From Trebouxia sp. TZW2008 (Eukaryota > Chlorophyta > Trebouxiophyceae > Trebouxiales > Trebouxiaceae), in assembly GCA_002118135.1 (NCBI GenBank), contig BDIU01000334.1, forward strand, positions 124,001 to 188,000: 64,000 nucleotides of DNA, read 5' to 3'. The number at the start of each line of letters is the position of its first letter. Position 1 is the first letter of the stretch. The notes beneath the pieces are model-generated. The model searched no databases and was not told the DNA's origin. It worked only from the letters and a program-made list of their open reading frames with translations. This document shows positions 59,402 through 64,000 of the stretch, piece after piece. A program made the position numbers and the translations under genes.

Positions 59402-62400
59402 TTAAGACAAATTAGCCGCTATGGCTGACTTGGCTGCCAAGTTGGGCACCAAGCGCTTGTGGGGCAAAGGGCATCCAGTGACAGGTGAGGTATTGTGGTG
59501 CTGCAGCCACTCTGCCATGGCCGCCCTTTCGTAGGTGCGTCCATCAGCAGCTATCACAGGATCCGTCATCATTGCCTGCAAACGGGCAAACCAGTTTGCA
59601 AATTTCAATACATGCCATCAGCAGCTACTGGAAATGTGACATCATCGCTTGCAGTCAGGCCATAGGATTTGCAGACACGTTGAATTCTGTCAGCAGGTTC
59701 TGACATCATTGCCTGCAGACAATCCAGAGAAGTTGCAGACCATGTGAACTGCTCTCAGCAGTTTTTACAGGGCTTGTCGTTGTTGCCTGCCGACAAGCCA
59801 GGGCTATGCAGACCATGTCGTTCGCACCAGCAGCTATCACAGAGTCCATCATCATTGCCTGCAGACAGAGCAAGGAGTTAGCAAAGCATTTGAAGTGCTG
59901 TCAGCAGTTTCACAGGATTCATCATTGTTTGCCTGCAGACACAGCACTGTCTTGTGAAGATGATTTTGTGGCAATCTTGAAAACTTGTGAGGCAAATGCA
60001 CCATGCACTGTCATCAGACATTCAAAGCTTGTGAGACACACGGCGCATGCTAATGAACATCATGACTTTTGTTACGTCTAACAGCAAACCTCACAGACTT
60101 GACGCAGTGGACAAGTGCACAGGCACAGGCATACTGTTCCTGCTTTGCAATGCAATACTGCTTGGCAATGACTGAAGTTCTGCACCATTCCCACTGCATA
60201 CAACGCAGCGGCAATGCTGCAGCAAGAAGTTGCTGTAGCAGCTTGCACAACCTAGAGTCAAGCAGCGTGACTGACCTGAGTGATGGGGCAGCAGAACAAG
60301 CTCTGTAAGAAGTGTCTGTTCATGGGAGCTGCTGCATCATCTGGCTGTGAAGCCGCCTGCTGCATTTCACCAGCAGCCTCTGCAGCATCGCCCTCGACAC
60401 CACTGGACAGATCAGCATGTTGAGGCTGCTCATGCTGTCTGCTCACAGCATTGGCAGTGCCTTCTGACTGTGCATGGCTAGTGTCTCCTGCCTGACTGAC
60501 AGCAGGCATGTATGTCTGTGACTGTGTTGCAGCTTGTGAGTGTGTCTGAAGCTCCTGTGTCACCATCAGCGACTGCTGAAACTCGTCCGCAAACTGTTCA
60601 TCAAACGCTTCTGCGTGGTCAGTGTCATCTTGCTGCTGGGGCTGATCAGCGTTCAGAGTTGCTGGTGCTGCCGCCAGAGACTGTACAGCTTGCTTGGCCT
60701 GCTTTTGCCGCTGCTTCTTGGCCTTCTTGGAAGCTGCCTTGGCGGCTGCTTTGTCCTCCTCAGCCAGAAGCTGTGCTGCAGCCTCAGATGCCAGCGCCTC
60801 AGCAAAGTTCTTGTCCTGCAGATGCCAAAGAGTCATAAATCAGACCCACCATCTATTCGGCAAACCTGATCTTTGTTGTTACTGCCATGCACTGTACAGC
60901 TTGCTGCGCTTGATCTGCAGGTCACACTGGGTGATGCATCAGATCCACAAAAGAATGTGGTGGCAAGCTGATCACTGTTGTTCTGGCAATGCACTGTACA
61001 GCTTGCTGCTCTTCCTTGTCTTGCAGGATACCTTGAGCAAGTCCCCTGGTCCGCCAGAGACAGCTTTTGGCCTGATGCTTGCTGTCATTGCCATATACTG
61101 TACAGCTGGCTCCAAATTGACATTGCTTGCTAAGACCTTCACTTGTAGCAGAAAGAGAGAAGAAGAGAATAATTTTACATGCTTTAGCCAGCCAACAAGG
61201 CTGATCACATGTGCCACACGGTGGCAATGACTATATGTCCGTGAAATTCAGGCAGTCTATGACATAGTGAAACACCCCCAAATGATCATGTTGCGCAAAA
61301 AAAGCGCGCATATTATAACCGCAGCTCTCAAACAAACCAGGGTACTTGGCCCGCACCCCAGCCAATGAAAAGACAGGCAAGGAATGAGGGAGTCTGTGTC
61401 ATCATGTATATTACCACACACCAGACCACTATAAGGCGTCTGTGAGCAGCCACAAATCTGCCTTGGAGCACAAGAGCATTGCAATGTGGGCATTGTACAC
61501 ACTGCCGTCCATGGCATTGTCTATGGGGTCCAAATCCAGAACTGCCTCTGTAGCCAGCTGACACCGTAGAACAGCTTAGGCCTTAGCTGAGCAGTCTTAA
61601 TTTGGAGCAACTTAAACGCCCAGATGCATGAATGCCACCACAGGCCGAACGGCTCACCAGCTTGGCTTGAGCATAATTCTTGATCTTCACGACCGTCGAC
61701 TCTGTCAGAATCTTGTCGTCCAAGAGACTGAGCAGCCAGCGGTTTAGCTGTGCTGATGCCTTCTTATCTTTGCACCAGGTGAACGGTCCCAGATAGTGCC
61801 AAGCCAGTGCCCAGGCCTCGTGCTCATACAGTACACCCATTGTGTCCAACAAGATCACTGCAGCAGGAGATTGAAGTCAACAGCTTCTAGCACATCCACA
61901 GCATAGAGTCAAGTCACTGCAGTAGCAGAATGAACTTGTTGTAGCTTATGCGGGTTAATGGATGATGTCAGGCCAATGCCGAGGTCTCATGCTTACACAG
62001 CACATATATTGCATTGAGCAAACTCGCTGCAGCAGCAGACTGAATCTGTAGTTCGTGCTGGTGAAAGCAAATTATAGTTGCATTGAAGAGAGTCATGGCA
62101 GTAGCAAATCAGATTTGGAGTCTGTGCTGATGGAAGGTGCCAAGTAATGCCACGCCAGTGCCCAGGCCTCATGCTCATACAGCACATCCAGAGCATTGAG
62201 CAGAATCACTGCAGCAGCAGATTCAAAGTGTAGCTTGTGCAAGGGAAGACAATCTGTTGCAACAAGAGCATTCTTTGGCAAACTGTACTTACAGCTCATG
62301 CTGGGGCAATGCATTCACCGCAGCAAGCAAGATTGCGGCAGCAAGGGCACATGCCAGAGAGCAGCAATACTCACAAATGCAAGTGATAACTCAAGCTGCC

Positions 62401-63825
62401 AGATTGTCAGCGCCACACAAACATTGGAATGGATTTGGGTCTGAGAGGGGCAGCACGGCTGTGATGTATGCCACAAGTCATGCTCAGTGGCTGCTGTTAT
62501 GAAGAATGGGCCTAAGTTTCAGCAAAGCTCACTAACAGATTGCTTGGACTGTTCAAGCTGGGTTGTGCACCAACATCGATCAGCCTGAGGCATAGTCGGG
62601 TGACGCGAGTAGACACACATGTGCTCCAGGCGGTTGATGAAGAGGTACAGGAACTGCATGAGCGCCTTTGGTGCACCTGAGGGTGGATTCAACTTCTGAG
62701 ACTTGCCAAGGGCTGTCTGATAGTCAGCTGCAGCAACACAATCTTATGATGCTGTTGTGTGCATTGTATAAGCTAGTGTGCCATGTGCCTGCTGCAAGAA
62801 CCATATTTCAATTGATGTGAGCGTGGCTCTCTAATGTCAGAGTCTTGCCAAGGGCTGTCTCATAGCTAGTTGCCATGGCCAACTCATTGTGCAATTGAGT
62901 TGACTGTATATGCCAGCACCGCAGAAATGCTGTGACGCATGCTCTGGATGGCAGGCAGGCCAAACATTTGCAAGAAGAATCTGACATCCAGCAGGTTCTT
63001 GACATGCATCTTCTTCTGACTGCAGCGCCTCAAGCAATGCCTTGTTGTCCTTGAGCTTCTTCACAAGTACAGCTCACTTCTTGGAAACAACAAAAATCTG
63101 TGCGATAGGTATTAGAGGAACTGCTGTGATACATGCTCTGAATGGCAGACAGGCTCACCCAGATTCAGAAGCAGAGCCTCGAATCCTGCAGGTTTGTCAC
63201 AGCCACTTTGTCGTGGTTGTAGGGCTCCATGCAATGCCTTGCTCGCTTATGAGCATCTTTGCCACTGGAATCAAAACAATCAGGGCAATAGGCATTCAGC
63301 ATTCAAGAGAGTGCTGCAATCTGTGCTCAGAATGGCAGGCAGGCTCATCGAACTTTTGGGAGTACGGCCGCAATCACAGCAGAATCTTCACATAAATCTT
63401 CTTACGGTTGTAGCTCTCCATGCATCAGGCATCAGAACATCATGCAATGATGCAAGCTGTGTTCAGAAGATATCAGTGAACAAAGACAGACTCGTACCAA
63501 ACATCCTGAAGTAGGGCCTCAGATCTGGCAAATTTTTCACAGGCACTTTCTTGTGGTTGTAGCTCTCCATGCAGAAGCTTGCATATGCTGCCAGCTGCTC
63601 CACACAGACAGGCACAACATACAATGCCAAGTGCATCCAATCCTTCTTGGCCTTGATACATTCCAGGATGGCATGCAGAACCCGTGACTGCAACTCCAGG
63701 GGCTGTAGGCCTGATAGACCAATGGGCACAATCTGACTGTGCAGCAGTTGACGGCTACTGGCTGCTTGATCAGCATTTGCCGGCTTGTACTTCACAAGAA
63801 GGTCCATGAGCGTCATTGCCAGGCC
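59402..63825 (-). CDS. U-box domain protein, probable E3 ubiquitin ligase (C-terminal part)
   Basis: Seven phase-closed exons: 63825-63498, 62727-62575, 61857-61658, 61557-61462, 61136-61032, 60815-60276, 59575-59402; 531 residues plus an unseen N-terminus past the right edge. The last ~65 residues form a U-box: LFCCPITQ ends one exon and AMMTDPVIAADGRTYERAAM...HHNTSPVTG fills the next. U-boxes recruit an E2 and promote ubiquitin transfer, usually in cytosol or nucleus. Before it come a charged KAAKAASKKAKKQRQKQ helix, a Gln-rich disordered stretch, a possible TPR-like pair (AVLDLDPIDNAMDGSVYNAH) and an all-helical region (about 1-240) that I do not recognise. The link 61462/61136 requires a GC donor (AAG|GCAGAT). 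An upstream first exon must exist; 63825 is an acceptor, not a start. Confidence 0.75.
59625..59960. repeat. Echoes around the U-box exon acceptor
   Basis: 'tcatcattgcctgcagac' and close variants recur near 59704, 59850 and 59922, each followed by 'cag..gttgcagac' or 'agcaag.agttagca' intron-like sequence. They copy 59555-59590, the exon edge encoding AMMTDPVIAA and its acceptor. Period is about 70-150 bp. Confidence 0.75.
60825..61100. repeat. Tandem copies at the acceptor of the U-box gene's second-last exon
   Basis: 60870-60920, 60965-61030 and, weakly, 61070-61105 share 'gatc.ttgttgtt', 'gcaatgcactgtacagcttg' and 'ttg.tctgcagg'. The repeated part is mainly intron plus acceptor. Confidence 0.65.
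61895..62220. repeat. Two echoes of the 5' end of a U-box gene exon
   Basis: 62130-62215 and 61955-62040 copy 61790-61865 ('cccaggcctc.tgctcataca', 'atcactgcagcagcaga'), which encodes LLDTMGVLYEHEAWALAWHYL. They lie upstream of the exon in transcript order. The nearer and farther copies are degraded to different degrees. Confidence 0.88.
62940..63425. repeat. Three decayed echoes of the 3' end of the exon at 63498-63825
   Basis: About 62945-63060, 63155-63235 and 63345-63425 keep readable traces of the exon's MESYNHKKVPVKNLPDLRPYFRMFG end (MEPYNHDKVAVTNLQD; VKNLLDVRFFLQMFG). Each is followed by donor-like sequence. They look like an exon at first sight, but the echo origin explains them better and the phases close without them. 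Confidence 0.8.
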
Positions 63826-64000
63826 CTGCACAGACAGGCACGACGTGTTGTTCAAAACGCACAAACTCATTCTTGGCTTTCCAGGTTGGGATGCAGAACC
63901 CACGACTGCAACTCCAAGGGCTGTAGGCCTGATAGACCAATGGGTGCAATCTGCCTGTGGAGCAGTTAACGGCTGCTGGCTGCTTGGTCAGCATATGGCG
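63826..64000. repeat. Echo of the 5' part of the exon at 63498-63825
   Basis: 63826-64000 copies about 63600-63790 ('actgcaactccaaggggct' region, 'gtaggcctgatagaccaatg') with ~10-15% change and runs off the window. It lies upstream of the exon in transcript order. Confidence 0.85.

Noticed and set aside
62950..63062. Apparent exon encoding KLKDNKALLEALQSEED in the U-box gene
   Set aside because: It lies within an echo of the exon at 63498-63825, has no acceptor of the right phase, and the flanking exons join without it.
1..64000. CRISPR arrays, bacterial operons, tRNA or rRNA genes
   Set aside because: The tandem repeats are exon echoes, microsatellites or the 345-bp array; none has a repeat-spacer layout, and no cloverleaf or rRNA block was recognised.

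Overview
The window is nuclear DNA of an intron-rich eukaryote, most likely a green alga. The evidence is a plastid-targeted plant-type RbcX, a FRA3-like WD40/inositol 5-phosphatase, a pair of bZIP regulators with a plant-type layout, and short exons bounded by GT..(C)TGCAG introns. A trebouxiophyte-like chlorophyte is my guess; nothing read here fixes the genus. I saw no tRNA, rRNA or CRISPR. Gene models come from reading splice sites by eye. In every multi-exon model given, the exon phases close exactly.

Layout: (1) 1-690, minus: RbcX, C-terminus cut by the left edge. (2) about 1670-3564, minus: broken remnant of a coiled-coil protein with a Crinkler-like C-terminal domain. (3) 3656-18169, plus: 24-exon gene for a 1,572-residue EH-domain/NPF/WD40/inositol-polyphosphate 5-phosphatase/ASH protein. 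(4) 19319-23070 and 24198-30399, minus: two tandem paralogous bZIP genes of six exons each. (5) 30965-39432, minus: secreted GH2 beta-mannosidase, 13 exons. (6) 39941-55364, minus: golgin-like coiled-coil protein of about 1,918 residues, 13 exons. (7) 56811-58084, minus: thioredoxin-like protein, six exons. (8) 59402 to beyond 63825, minus: C-terminal part of a U-box protein.

The most striking property is not a gene. In six of the seven intact genes the introns carry decayed tandem copies of the adjoining exon end, including its splice site. Copies of an exon's 5' part with the acceptor lie upstream of the exon. Copies of its 3' part with the donor lie downstream. I call these exon-edge echoes. 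They occur one to four or more per exon at periods of about 100-250 bp and explain a large part of the intron sequence. The pattern fits intron growth by tandem duplication across exon-intron junctions: the protein is unharmed as long as the exon-proximal site is used, so the outer copy is free to decay. The golgin intron at 43550-47870 also holds eight copies of a ~345-bp satellite-like unit with signs of a two-unit higher-order period.

The genes do not form a pathway. RbcX serves Rubisco assembly. The 5-phosphatase and the golgin belong to membrane traffic. The mannosidase works in the secretory/lysosomal lumen. The bZIPs are regulators, and the U-box protein is a ubiquitin ligase candidate.
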